Source of the DNA: Trissonchulus latispiculum
Taxonomy: Eukaryota > Nematoda > Enoplea > Enoplida > Ironidae
Length of the DNA: 64,000 nucleotides
Direction: 5' to 3'
NCBI GenBank assembly: GCA_030248195.1
Contig: JASAND010022061.1
Location: forward strand, 1-64,000
A program made the position numbers and the translations under genes. Positions 44,951-55,980 of the stretch are shown here, piece after piece; the stretch's first letter is position 1; each line of letters opens with the position of its first letter. The notes under the pieces are model-generated. The model did not search any database. It was not told the origin of the DNA and saw nothing but the letters and a program-made list of their open reading frames with translations.

Positions 44951-45539
44951 ATTATGTGCGCAAAAAATTGTACGTGTCGAGTTTAGTATGTGTGCGAAGT
45001 TTCATCCCCGTACCACTTTCCGTTAAAAAGTTATGCCAAAAATCGCTTACGAGAGTGATTTTTTTTTTTTTTTCCGGTTTCTCGCTTTTGATGTCTCATA
45101 AGGGGGTTTTGTAGCTTGAATAACTACAGATAGAAAAATTTTTGCCTATGAAACCCATATATATTCTTGTAGTACAAATCAAAAATAAGAAAATAAGCTA
45201 GTTTTTATGCCTCCCAGGGCCGGAAAAAATTTTTGGCTGGGGGCCAAAGTCGGCCAAAACGCTAAAATGGCCAAAAAGTATGCTTCAAAGGCGCCTTAAT
45301 AAGTCAGATTGGGCTATATATGGGGCAATACTGACTATATGGTTAAACAGTACACATATCGGGGTCGTTCAAATGCTATATGATTTTCCGTCTTCTTGCG
45401 TAATTTTTCGGTACTGGCCGGCCAAAGTTGGTGAATTTTGGGTCGAACTTTGAACTTAATTTTTTCGCTTATTTTGCCACATGGGTGGCTCAAATTTTGC
45501 ATACAAAGGTTTTTTGGGACGGAGAATCGATTCCCGCTA

Positions 45540-45955
45540 TCAGTTTTGCTGCCCGAGTAACCCAGGTTGCTGGGCTGGTTCCACTTGACCGTCTGAGGGG
45601 TCATGTCGGTAACCGCTTTCCGGAGGTCCATAGTAGGCTTTACTTTGCCTCTCCAAACTTTGTCTATAGGGGTTTTCTGGTGCGCCCAGCTCATTCCCGG
45701 TGTCCGTTTTGCCGTCTGACCCACCCATCTTGCTGTGCTGGTTCCACTTTGCCGTCTGGAGGGTCCGGTCGGTACCGACTTCCGGGAACACCATATAGGA
45801 CTGTACATAGCCTGACAAAACATTGTCTATAGGGGTTTTCTGGTGCGCCCAGCTCATTCCTGGCATCCGTTTTGCCGTCTGACCCACCCATCTTGCTGTG
45901 CTGGTTCCACTTTGCCACCTGGAGGGTCAGTTGGGTGGGGGGGTCAAGTGGTCGA
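45540..45955. repeat. Satellite A, 163-bp period, ~2.5 copies
   Basis: The word TGCTG(G/T)GCTGGTTCCACTT occurs at 45568, 45731 and 45894, exactly 163 bases apart; TGTCTATAGGGGTTTTCTGG occurs at 45661 and 45824. Long minus-strand frames here come from the periodicity and are not considered genes. Confidence 0.85.
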
Positions 45956-46800
45956 AAATAAAATTTTTCAAAAGTGGTCAAATTTGGTATCAAATGAAAG
46001 CGCTAAGCGAGCTGAGCAACTTTTGTCATAGAACTGCATGCTCAAAGTGGCTGCAGAGTGCTGTGGTGGGGTGGGGTGGGGACTTAGGCGATTTTGGGTC
46101 AAAAATGAAATTTTTCAAAAGTGGTCAAATTTGGTACCAAATGAAAGCCCTAAGCGAGCTGAGCAACTTTTGTCATAGAACTGCATGCTCAAAGTGGCTG
46201 TAGAGTGCTGTGGTGGGGTGGGGTGGGGACTTAGGCGATTTTCGGTCAAAAATGAAATTTTTCAAAAGTGGTCAAATTTGGTACCAAATGAAAGCACTGA
46301 GCGAGCTGAGCAACTTTTGTCATAGAACTGCATGCTCAAAGTGGCTGTAGAGTGCTGTGGTGGGGACTTAGGCGATTTTCGGTCAAAAATGAAATTTTTC
46401 AAAAGTGGTCAAATTTGGTACCAAATGAAAGCCCTGAGCGAGCTGAGCAACTTTTGTCATAGAACTGCGTGCTCAAAGTGGCTGTAGAGTGCTGTGGTGG
46501 GATGGGGTGGGGACTTAGGCGATTTTCGGTCAAAAATGAAATTTTTCAAAAGTGGTCAAATTTGGTACCAAATGAAAGCCCTAAGCGAGCTGAGCAACTT
46601 TTGTCATAGAACTGCGTACCCAAAGTGGCTGTAGAGTGCTGTGGTGGGGTGGGGTGGGGACTTAGGCGATTTTGGGTCAAAAATGAAATTTTTCAAAAGT
46701 GGTCAAATTTGGTACCAAGTGAAAGCCCTAAGCGAGCTGAGCAACATTTGTCATAGAACTGCATGGTCAAAGTGGTTGTGGAGTGCTGTGGTTGGCTTGC
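45956..46800. repeat. Satellite B, 147-bp period, six copies
   Basis: TTTTTCAAAAGTGGTCAAAT recurs at about 45964, 46111, 46258, 46395, 46542 and 46689. Spacing is 147 bases except one 137-base unit that has lost a GGTGGGGTGG stretch. The unit also contains GAGCGAGCTGAGCAACTTTT-like text and GTGGGGTGGGG. Two more diverged units lie at 49487-49700 and one inverted at 60800-60875. Confidence 0.88.
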
Positions 46801-46870
46801 TTGCTACTGCTGAAAGATATCTATATATACATATATACCTTCATGAGCATACATATATAAAATAATAGAA

Positions 46871-47635
46871 AACAAGAACAAAAAGTGCTCCTTCGTCGCA
46901 TGTAAAATACATATGAGTCGTCGTAGGCAGGTTGTACATAAGCAAAAACTAGCCTGTAAAATACATATGAGTTCCGTAGGGAGGTTGTAAATTAAGGAAA
47001 ACAAGTTGCAACCGCTTAACATATGAGCCTGTCCTACAACGAGGCTCATATTGGCGTCACAGTGCATTCCACATTAAAGCCTCATTAAAGAACCTCAGCT
47101 TCATCCACATTACGGAAAAATGAATAGACGTCGTGGCCCAGAAGAAATGGACTGAAGTGAACTACGACTGCTCAAGCTGAACTGTACATGCAACCTGATG
47201 TTTCCTGAAACACTATGGCACACCTCTAATGCATTCTCGAAACACTTTCACATTATACACACGCAGAATGCGTTCCCACTTGGCTGTGAGTCAGAGCGCC
47301 TCATGGCGTACCGTATTGAGCATATGCACACTATAATGACTGATCAACATTGTATATATGAAGGATAATTTGTAATGAAAAGCTTTATGCAGTATGTATT
47401 TATATAAAAGTAAAATATATATCTGCAAATTATTCGTATTATGACTATACGCCAATATGAGCCTCGTTGTAGGACAGGCTCATATGTTAAGCGGTTGCAA
47501 CTTGTTTTCCTTAATTTACAACCTCCCTACGGAACTCATATGTATTTTACAGGCTAGTTTTTGCTTATGTACAACCTGCCTACGACGACTCATATGTATT
47601 TTACATGCGACGAAGGAGCACTTTTTGTTCTTGTT
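46871..47635. repeat. 186-bp inverted repeat that appears perfect, 393-bp spacer
   Basis: Arms 46871-47056 and 47450-47635 have equal length, and I found no mismatch by eye. Each arm contains three CATATGAG words, two of them in ACATATGAGT...GTAGG.AGGTTGTA blocks. Both arms encode the same open peptide on opposite strands, which is a by-product. Outer flanks show no clear target duplication. The spacer (47057-47449) is unassigned. Confidence 0.85.
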
Positions 47636-47689
47636 GGATGCATTTCAAGCTTTTTCTTCATAAATGCAATAAATATGTGATTAAAATGT

Positions 47690-47820
47690 AGGAAATTCGA
47701 GCCGAAGGCGAGAAATTTTGTTTTTTGCCCTTTTTCCTCTTTCTCTCCTTAATTTTTCCTGCCTTCGAATCGCGACGGCGGGGCGCCCCCCGCCATCCCT
47801 GGATCCGCCCCTGGTTCAAG
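47690..47820. mobile_element. Right end of a CAGGGGCGGATCC-type element
   Basis: GGCGCCCCCCGCCATCCCTG and GGATCCGCCCCTG form a terminus like the hAT-type ends at 52006 and 58538. The preceding text (GCCGAAGGCGAGAAATTTTG, then a pyrimidine-rich run) matches 51872-51960. The matching left end was not found. Confidence 0.5.
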
Positions 47821-49739
47821 AAACGATATTGAATCGTATGTACTAGCTATATTACTATACTATCTTACAAATATTTGCACGCTGTACGTGAATAAATTAT
47901 ACGCAACCGGATAAGCAGATGTATTTGCAGAAACAACCTATAAACATGTCGTAATGCAATAAACCATGGTAAATGATTGGAAAGCGGCGGGGGTCTGGGG
48001 GCGGCAGCCCCCAGCTAAAAGCTAGAGCTATTTTAAATATGAAGGGCTTGAAAACTATTTTTTCAGAGCACTTTTTGCAAAAATTTTCGAAAATGTGGCT
48101 GTGTATTTTGGTGTGTAAATTAGTTTTTCACTGTGTAAATTTATTTATTTTGTGTAAATACACAGTATTTTACACAAAAAGAAAACCCTGGTTCACATAG
48201 GTTTCTGCGTCCACAAAGGGTAAAATATGCTTGTATATATATATATATATATATATGTATATAATTTCAACCATGCAAAAACATTTGCATTTTAATCAGA
48301 AAACTCCAATAACAAAGTAATTATACTGAGATATAATAACAAGCTATGGAATTAAAAGCCGATGTTCTCAACAAGTCCAATTTTGTATATAGCAGATGTT
48401 ACCTAAGTTCACAGCCAGATTAGATTTTACAATACGGAATTTGTACAAGAACAGTAATTTTCAGAAAAATTTTAATTTTGTCTGAAATACATGGAAAATA
48501 AAAGTAAAGTAAAATGGTAATAGATATCTTTTGTTTTCTAAAAATGTAAATGGCATCATTATATTTTATTTTGCGTTTTGAAAAGGCTGCAACTTTTCCT
48601 AGAGCTCTAGTAAAGTTAAATGAACCTTTTGATTATGACTAGAAATTATCAGACAAACCAGATAAAAACTAAACATATTTCTGACTTATTTTGCCGAAAG
48701 CTGTAAGAGCAGTTTCTGGTGCTCGCAAAAATTTCGTGGAAGCAGTTTCTGTCGACTTATTTAGCTTAATTGAAAATTCAGCTTAATTGTATATAATTAA
48801 GAAATTAAATTTTATTTGCCAGTAAATCTGCTTTAAAAGTCAACTTGCATTCGATTAAATGATTCATCGAAATTCATATATATATATAATGTAAAATACA
48901 GATCGAATAATATAAATATAGCATATTCATACCGTGTATAAATAATTTTAAATTTTAGTTTTAAAGCTATGTACGTATATGTAGTAAGGTTTAACTATGC
49001 TATAAGACAAAAATCTCTTAATAAATTGCAAATTTCATGTTCGTGCATTGAAATAACTATATAAAATATAATTCAAACGTTATTACAATGTTCTAATAAC
49101 TACAAAAAAGCAAAAAATTCTGCAAAAATTGTCCAAAACGTCAGAAAAATTTTTCGATTTTTGTAGTGTTAAAGAGCTGGTTCCGGTTCCGGTTCCGGCT
49201 TTTTAATGCCAGTTCCGGTTCCGGTTTTTTGGAGTTCCGGTCGATCCCTACCATCTATATATATACATAAAGTTCCGTGGCTTTCCCCCATGTCTATCAT
49301 AAGGGCAATTCGCAAATTTGCTAAAAAAGCGTTATTTCCAACTAAAAATCAACAATATTTCTTCATTTTTGCTCATTTGTTTGAAAAAACTTGGAGCTTG
49401 AAAACTGGAACTTGGAACAAAAGCTTGTTCCACTTTGCCGTTTGAAGGGTCAGTCTGTGGGGGGTCAAGTAATCAAACATAAAATTTTTCAAAAGTGGTC
49501 AAGTTTGGTATCAAATGAAAGCCCTAAGTGAGCTGAGCAACTTTTGTCCTAGAACTGCGTGTTCAAAGTGGCTGTTGAGTCTGTGGTGGGGCGGGGACAT
49601 GAGATTTTGGGTCAAAAATAAATTTTTTCAAAAGTTGTCAAATTTGGTGTCAAGTGAAAGCCCGAAGCAAACGGAAGAACTTTCGCCATGGAACCATCCA
49701 CCAAAAGTTGCTGTGTCCGATTTATGCCTTTAACCGGAT

Positions 49740-50320
49740 TTTTCCGGTTTTTTACCGGAAAAATCCGGATTCTGGGGGGGTGAGGGACCCCTCTGGGGGG
49801 GTGAGCTCAGGTCTGGGGGGGTGAAACCCCCCCCCCCAAGCACACGTATGCCCAACACACGTATTATCCCCTTTTGTGCGCATAGGTGTACCTGGGGGGG
49901 GTGGGTGGGGGGAACCCCTCCCCCCAAATGGAAAAGTGCCAACCCCACCCTCGAAAATTTGGAGGCAGACCCCACCCCCAAATGGCCAAATCCCAGACCC
50001 CACCCACCCAAATTTTCCAAACCCCACCCTCAAAATTTTGAAAATTTTGCCTCAGAATTAGTAAAAACTCGAAATTTTTTGCAAAAATTCGAATTTTTTG
50101 CCAAAAAAATCCAAGTTTTTCGACTAAATGAGCAAATTTTTAGTTGGAAATACGTAACGTTTTTTCAGCAAATTCGCGAATTTTTTCTAAATTTTTGACC
50201 CAAAAATTTTTTACCCCCCCAAATTCGATTTTTCCGGACCCCACCCCACCTCAAAACGACTGACCCCACCCACCCTACTCTCGGCTACCCCCTCCCCCAA
50301 CGATTTCTCAAGGTACACCT
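49740..50320. repeat. G/C-tract repeat block, left arm
   Basis: Contains an ACCGGATTTTTCCGG-type hairpin, a GAGGGACCCC...GGTGAGCTCAGG stretch and long C runs, bounded by ACACGTATG and CACCTATG words. The same block occurs at 19690-19880 and inverted at 60200-60770. Frames over it are not genes. Confidence 0.75.
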
Positions 50321-50681
50321 ATGTTTGTGCGGAGCATTTTTGTTATATACTTGTATATTTGTAAGCAGTGGCGCACCCAGAGCTTTCTGACAGGGGGGGC
50401 GGAACCAAAGTTGAAATTTTTCTTTTAAAATTTATTTATTTCTACACACACATATTTTACGCACGTCGGGAACAAGCGTGTAGTAGTTGGTTTCATTGAT
50501 TGAGGGATCTTATGAATGAGAAAGCAGGGGGTCTGGGGGGCGCAACCCCCCAGAAGTTGATAATTTTTTGCTTTCTAGACATGAAAAAATTTTTTGTGAC
50601 CACGGTTTGCTGTTTAAAATGCTCACAGCCGTCTTCTGGCTGGCGCCCTGGGTTCACTAGATATACTGTATTACCTTCCTA

Positions 50682-51411
50682 CACTGGCGTAGATACGGGG
50701 GGGGGGCGGCCGCCCGCCCCCGAAATGGTTTTGCCCCCCTCCCCTGAAAAAATTGGGCAGAAGAAAAATTTTAAATTTAAAGCTTTTAAATTTATTATAA
50801 ACGCAAAGAAATTGTACAAAAATGCCCCAAAAATTAGTGCATTTGTACTTCATTCAAAAATTTTCGCGCCTTCGGCGCGACTTAGTTATTAGTATACTAT
50901 ATATAACTAAACCTTTACTAGTTTGCTTTACTTTACTTTGCTTTGCCAGGTTTGTAGTTTTATTAGCTGCATTATTGCAAACATGATTGCCTTAAATGGT
51001 GGATACTGGGAATGTGCTGCTTGGAATACCCTGTTCTCATGATGGGAGCATCCAATCTGAGTTTTCGTACGAGACTATAGAAGTGGCAAATATATAGCAA
51101 ATTAAACTACAAAATTTGGTTTGGCAATTGATAATATACAATGCAAAGAATTCAATGTTTCAATAGCGTTTTAATAGCAAAATTGAAAAATTTTCTCAAC
51201 TTCTGGGGGGCTCGGCCCCCCAGACCCCCCTTTTTGGGTTTTAGCATACCGCTTTCGGTTACAATAGATTTTAGCTTAGAACCTTATAAAAATTTTGTGC
51301 ATAGTGTTCATACATTGAAGTTCATACATTGAGCAAAAAATAAAAATTTAACCCTCCCCAGACTTCGGTCCAAACCGCCCCCCCTGAAAATTTTTTGTAT
51401 CTACGCCACTG
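50682..51411. mobile_element. hAT-like element, 730 bp, TSD CCTTCCTA (left arm)
   Basis: Ends CACTGGCGTAGATACGGGG and its partner CTACGCCACTG; CCTTCCTA flanks both (50674-50681, 51412-51419). The interior has GCGCCTTCGGCGCGAC and CTGGGGGGCTCGGCCCCCCAG hairpins. Non-coding. Confidence 0.9.
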
Positions 51412-51659
51412 CCTTCCTATATAACTATTACATAGCTTGCCTATACATATAACTCAAACGGATAAAATTAAAACAAAGCAACGCAACATAACTCTGATAA
51501 ATCGGGGGTCTGGGGGCGGCAGCCCCTAGCTAAAAGCTAGAGCTCTTTTTAAAAAAGTAACATTAGTTTGGAAATTTTTAGAGGCATTTTGTGGTTTTGT
51601 AGAAGCAAAATTTGATTGAACATTTGTGTGTGCATTTTGTAAAAAGTGTGCATATGCAC

Positions 51660-51715
51660 TAGTGATGGGCACGGGCACCGGATATTTTTATCCGAATATA
51701 CAGTGCCCATCACTA
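51660..51715. mobile_element. 56-bp hairpin with hAT-like ends
   Basis: TAGTGATGGGCACGGGCACC pairs with its inverse ending CCCATCACTA around a very short centre, almost only terminal repeat. It is also present in the right arm at 58832-58888. No target duplication seen. Confidence 0.65.
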
Positions 51716-52068
51716 ATTCTGAATAAAATGCAGAAAAACCATGATTTGAAAACATTGGCGGCTAATGTCTATTAATAAGGTCATGCGTACGCATAAAGAA
51801 ACGTCCAAATAACTGAAAGCCAGTCTCCCCACCCCGCCCCTATATGCTACCCTCAATACATGAAAAGAATGGTGAATTCGCGCCGAAGGCGCAAAAATTA
51901 AATTTTTGTTTTTTCTGCTTTTTCTCCTTTCTGTTTCTTAATTTTTCTGACCTTCGAAACCTGACAGGAGGGGGGGGAGCGGCCGCCCCCCTTGGGTGCG
52001 CCCCTGTTTGTAAGTCATTAATATTTGTCCTACTTCCGTATTTATTTTAGTAGCACTAGGGTTTACCT

Positions 52069-52329
52069 ATGCCTTATTGTGAACAACATCCTGGAAACAT
52101 AGAACAGCCGACATGCAAAACGCGACTATGCAGACCATGCGACGCAAAATGCAGTACTCCACGTGTATCCAAGACAGCCCCTGACTTGGGGACAAAATCA
52201 GACAATAAAAACTGTAATGATCGATCGTCCTCGGTAATCAGAGAGTCTGAGCATCCGCCTAAATTGCCTGACATTATCCATGATCCGAATACAGGTGTTT
52301 ACTATGTCCCAGGAAGCTACTTAGGAAAG
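52069..52329 (+). CDS. Polo-like kinase first coding exon (left-arm copy)
   Basis: An acceptor ATTTATTTTAG lies 18 bases upstream of the ATG. The exon encodes 87 residues and ends before a GTTCGT donor in phase 0. Its end, KLPDIIHDPNTGVYY then VPGSYLGK, matches the PLK1 start of the kinase domain (IPxxxVDPxxxxxYxxGxFLGKGGFA); the donor falls exactly before the glycine loop GGFA. The upstream part is cysteine- and serine-rich. No following kinase exon was found in the window. It lies between the elements ending at 52006 and starting at 52485. It may be a captured fragment or the first exon of a gene with very long introns. Confidence 0.6.
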
Positions 52330-52484
52330 GTTCGTTTGGTTATTATAATTATGGGTGTGGCTGGGCGCGAATTTTGGTCAGAAATTGGGAGGGGGTAGCG
52401 AAATCTGAAAATCTGGGGGAGGGGTCGTCAAAATCCACCCCAACACATCTATGATTGCATACCTAATATATTATATATACTGGG

Positions 52485-53191
52485 CAGTAGCGTAGATACA
52501 AAAAATTTCAGGGGGGGGGCGGTTTGGACGGAAGTCCGGGTTGGGGGGGGGTTTAAAATTTTTTATTTTTTGCTCAACAATTGTATGAACACTAAGCACA
52601 AAATTTTTATAAGGTTCTTAGCTTAAATCGATTGTAGCCGAAAGCGGCATACTAAAACCCAAAAGGAGGGTCTGGGGGGCGGAGCCATCCAGAAGTTGAG
52701 AAAATTTTTCAATTTCACCACTAAAACGCTATTGAAACATTGAATTCTTTGCATTTGTATATTATCAATTCCCAAACTAAATTTTGTAGTTTAATTTGCT
52801 ATATTTGCTTTTATAGTATCGTACGAAAACTGGATGCTCCCATTATGAACAGGGTATTCCAAGCATTACATATCCAGTATATATAAATATCCACCATTTA
52901 AAATAATCAATAATGCAGTTTATGAAACTAAAAAGCTGGCAAAGCAAAGTAAAGTAAAGCAAACTAGTAAAGGTTTAATTATACATAGTATATATATGCT
53001 AATAATGAAGTCGCGCCGAAGGCGCGACAAATTTCCAATGAAGTTCAAATGCACTAATTTTTGGGGCATTTTAATGTAATTTCTTTGTGTTTATGATAAA
53101 TGTAAACGGGATTAAAATTTTTCTTCTGGCCATTTTTTTCAGGGGGCAAAACCATTTCGGGGGGGGGCGCCCCCCCGTATCTACGCTAGTG
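52485..53191. mobile_element. hAT-like element, 707 bp, TSD ATACTGGG (left arm)
   Basis: Ends CAGTAGCGTAGATAC and GTATCTACGCTAGTG, flanked by ATACTGGG at 52477-52484 and 53192-53199. Same family as 50682-51411 but in opposite orientation. Non-coding. Confidence 0.9.
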
Positions 53192-53300
53192 ATACTGGGT
53201 TTACTTTACTGGGTTGGCGGGGGGGTGCCCCCCACTTTTTGGGGCCCTCCCACTCGACTCTCGCTCCACTTGTCTCCACTCCCACTTTTTGGGCTTCCCC

Positions 53301-54016
53301 CAGGGTTTTTTGATCGGACCTGCGTAAATTTTGCGTATTTTTGTTTTCGAGTGCGTATTTTTATTTTCGACTGCGTAAAATTACAAAAATCGCTTCTCAA
53401 CGTTATAAACGCTATAAACGCATTTAGCGTCGAATTAATTCGTTTTTAAGAGTTTTTAAACAACCTTAAGGGTCTTAGTTTCATTTTACGTTGCGTGCCG
53501 ATTGAACTACGGTGTAAAAGTATGAATATTTGATGCGAAATAGATACGCAGAGGGTCTGGGGGGCGCAGCCCGTTGAAAAAAATTTTAAATTTTGGATTA
53601 AATTTACTCTTAAAACTTTGAATTCTTTGCCTGGAGCAATTTAATAGTAAAGTTAATTGTTGGTTAGACAAATAGAGTTTACGAATAGAACAAATAGAGT
53701 CCTACAACAGATAAGATTTTAGTTTACTATGTCAAATCAGAATGGAAACAACAACGCATGTATTATATATATTTATACGTGTGCTTAGAAGCAACTGCAG
53801 ACGGAAGGATCAATGTAGAAGCGAAGAGGGGTAAGGGGGGGGGGGGGGGGTTGGGGGCGGAGCCCCCACAAGAAGCCAGATCCCAAACTACGTTGAGTTG
53901 TCTCAAGAAATTAATTTAGAGCACTCTGGAAATTCTTGCTACCGAATTTTTGTTTGTGCCTGCGTATTTTTAAGCTCGACTGCGTAAATACGCAGTATTT
54001 TACGCAAAAAACCGTG
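53301..54016. mobile_element. CAGGGTTTT-family hAT-like element, left arm
   Basis: Left end CAGGGTTTTTTGATCGGACC, right end CGCAGTATTTTACGC...AACCGTG. Flanking CTTCCCC repeats at both sides serve as a 7-8-base duplication. The interior includes a GGGTCTGGGGGGCGCAGCCC hairpin and a G run. Non-coding. Confidence 0.8.
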
Positions 54017-54293
54017 CTTCCCCCCCCCCCCATTCACCCTAAGGCGCCCAGAAATTACCAAATTTTTAGGATTTTTGGTCAAAATTTTCACAATTATCCG
54101 GCTTCCTCGAGTTTGTATGTTCATTTTTGAGTCGCAATTTCGAAAAACAACTATCCTGGCGCAAATTGTGAAACTAAAAACCTGCGGGTACCCCTTTCGC
54201 CGCCAACTAAATTAGTTTCGTGACCAAAAAGAGTTGGTCAAGTCAAACGCCCCCTTTCCAAAATCCTAGATACGCCCCTGTTTAACATTAAAC

Positions 54294-55052
54294 CACGGTT
54301 TTTTTTTGCGTAAAATACTGCGTATTTACGCAGTCGAGCTTAAAAATACGCAGTCAAAAACAAAAATACGCACCAAAATACGCAGCTGAAAAATTCGGTA
54401 GTAGGAATTTCCAGAGTGCTCTAAATTAATTTCTTGAGACAATTTACGTAGTTTGGGCTCTGGCTTTTTCTGGGGGGCTTCCGCCCCTCAGACCCCCCCT
54501 CATATCACTTCTATTCTCCTTCCGTCTACATTTGATTTGTACTTTCTGCCTAAGCCCACGTTGTATATACCATGCGATCGATGCTTTTCTTTCTATTTGA
54601 TTTGATATCAGATATAAATTAAAATCTTATATACGTATGTGTTCAATCAAGGGAACAGTAATGCTATTTGTCTAACCAAATATTGACTTACCTATTAAAC
54701 TGTTGAAGGCAAAGAATTCAAAGTTTTAAGAGCAAATTTACTCCGAAATTTAAAATTTTCTTCAACTTCTGGGGGGTTGCGCCCCCCAGACCCCCTGCTT
54801 ATCTATTTTTCGTCACCTATTTATTCATACTCTTATACCACAAAGAGAGCACGCAGTTTAAACTGGAGCTAAGATTCTTAACGTTGTTTAAAACTCTTAA
54901 AAACAGCATTAATTCGACGCAAAATGCGTTTATAGCTTTTATAACGTTGAGAAGCGATTTTTGTAATTTTACGCAGTCGAAATTAAAAATACGCACTCGA
55001 AAACAAAAATACGCAAAATTTACGCAGGTCCGATTTTCAAAAAAAAACCCTG
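54294..55052. mobile_element. CAGGGTTTT-family element, TSD CATTAAAC
   Basis: Left end CACGGTTTTTTTTTGCGTAA, right end CGCAGGTCCGATTTTC...ACCCTG; CATTAAAC flanks both (54286-54293, 55053-55060). It spans the inner edge of the left arm of the large palindrome: the matching copy in the right arm (about 55981-56236) keeps only one end. Confidence 0.88.
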
Positions 55053-55060
55053 CATTAAAC

Positions 55061-55980
55061 AATTTCAGAAAAAACAGCCCCCGGTAAGACGTTTCTTTTG
55101 AAGCCTGAACTGGTCTCTTTTCTGTAGCTTTTCCACACTTCGAGAATTCCATGTTCAAAAATTGTTTGTTATCGCACGTCCAAGTCGAACAGTAGAATTG
55201 CCGCAACTGTAGTTTTATTTATTGTAATTAGTTCATCTAAGCTTTAAAACGATATAAAAATATTGTTGAACTCCAAGAATTGAATAAATTACAGTCATTA
55301 CAGTCTTTCAAAGTTTGCTGCAAGTACCTGAACCAGCACCTTAAATGACGATAACCCTCAGGAGGGTCGGAGGTTGCGCGAGGCCGCTGCTTTCAGAAAC
55401 TGGATTGAAGGATCAAGCTATGGAAATTCATCAGTCGGAACCACTGATGGCAATTGATCAAAACATTTTTCATCTGGGTTGAATTATCGCGAAAAGTTGG
55501 GTGTGGGTAAAAACCAGCCCCAGCTCCAGCCCCAGCCCCAGCCTCGCACCAGCCTAAGAAAAACCAGCCCCTTCTCTCGCTGACCACTGTACACTTTAAA
55601 CTAAGGTCTTAACACGTAACATTATGTAGACGGTATATATATAAGTGTATGCGCTGTCCATTTACAGTAATTGTGTCTTATACATGGTCACGTCCACGTA
55701 TATATACATATAGATTATATATTGTACTTACGTATATGCTTTTGTGCAATCAAGAAGAGAAATTCAAAGCCATTCAGAGAAATTAAAGAATTGAAAATTA
55801 AGGGTTTGAAGTTAATTGTTACATTAATCCTATCAATTTTAATATTGATTTTAATATTTTGGTATTGTTGTAAAAACATTCTGAAAGCAGTTTAAGAAAA
55901 TTTCCAAAGTTCAACATTTAAAATGTTTAGCATTCGTATATATATTAGGGGCGCGATAGCGCCTCACATAATATGGGTAA
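55061..55980. other. Spacer of the large inverted duplication
   Basis: Unique AT-rich sequence with a CCAGCCCCAGCTCCAGCC microsatellite-like run near 55513-55560. Short frames such as 55671-55895 (with a hydrophobic end) have no support. No gene assigned. Confidence 0.4.

Larger units (their letters stand above)
44362..48190. mobile_element. 3.8-kb hAT-like element with TSD GTTCACAT
   Basis: Left end CAGGGTTTTCTTTTTCAAAA followed by TCGGACCTGTGTAAAT; right end TGTGTAAATACACAG...AAAACCCTG. The 8-base GTTCACAT flanks both (44354-44361, 48191-48198). Same family as the elements at 53301, 54294 and 56525. The interior carries satellites and a perfect palindrome. Confidence 0.88.
44208..48258. 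mobile_element. Small TA-flanked MITE split by a later insertion
   Basis: Left TACATGCAAACCTTACCCTT...GTGGACGCA and right TGCGTCCACAAAGGGTAAAA...GTATA are inverted copies inside TA microsatellites (44208-44245 and 48232-48258). The two halves (to 44361 and from 48199) join when the 3.8-kb element between them is removed, giving a ~160-bp MITE. Confidence 0.7.
43416..49250. mobile_element. 5.8-kb hAT-like element with TSD CCATCTAT (contains others)
   Basis: Ends are TAGGGATCGACCGG (left) and its inverse (right), extended by iterated GGTTCCGG words. CCATCTAT flanks both ends exactly (43408-43415, 49251-49258). The TAGGGAT...CCGG terminus is typical of a widespread hAT group. No transposase was recognised; most of the length is later insertions. 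Confidence 0.88.
50366..52006. mobile_element. hAT-like element, 1.64 kb, TSD TTTGTAAG (left arm)
   Basis: Ends CAGTGGCGCACCC and GGGTGCGCCCCTG are flanked by TTTGTAAG at 50358-50365 and 52007-52014. It contains the younger element 50682-51411 and a 56-bp hairpin at 51660. Short GC hairpins (CTGGGGGGCGCAACCCCCCAG, GCGCCGAAGGCGC) punctuate it. No transposase. Confidence 0.9.

Noticed and set aside
45335..45993. Long minus- and plus-strand open frames (100-160 codons) over 45.3-46.0 kb
   Set aside because: They repeat with the 163-bp satellite and differ between frames by periodic shift; no start context, domain or splice sites.
46804..47663. Two almost identical peptides on opposite strands (leucine/cysteine-rich)
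   Set aside because: Mirror products of the 186-bp inverted repeat; hydrophobic composition follows from base composition, not a membrane gene.
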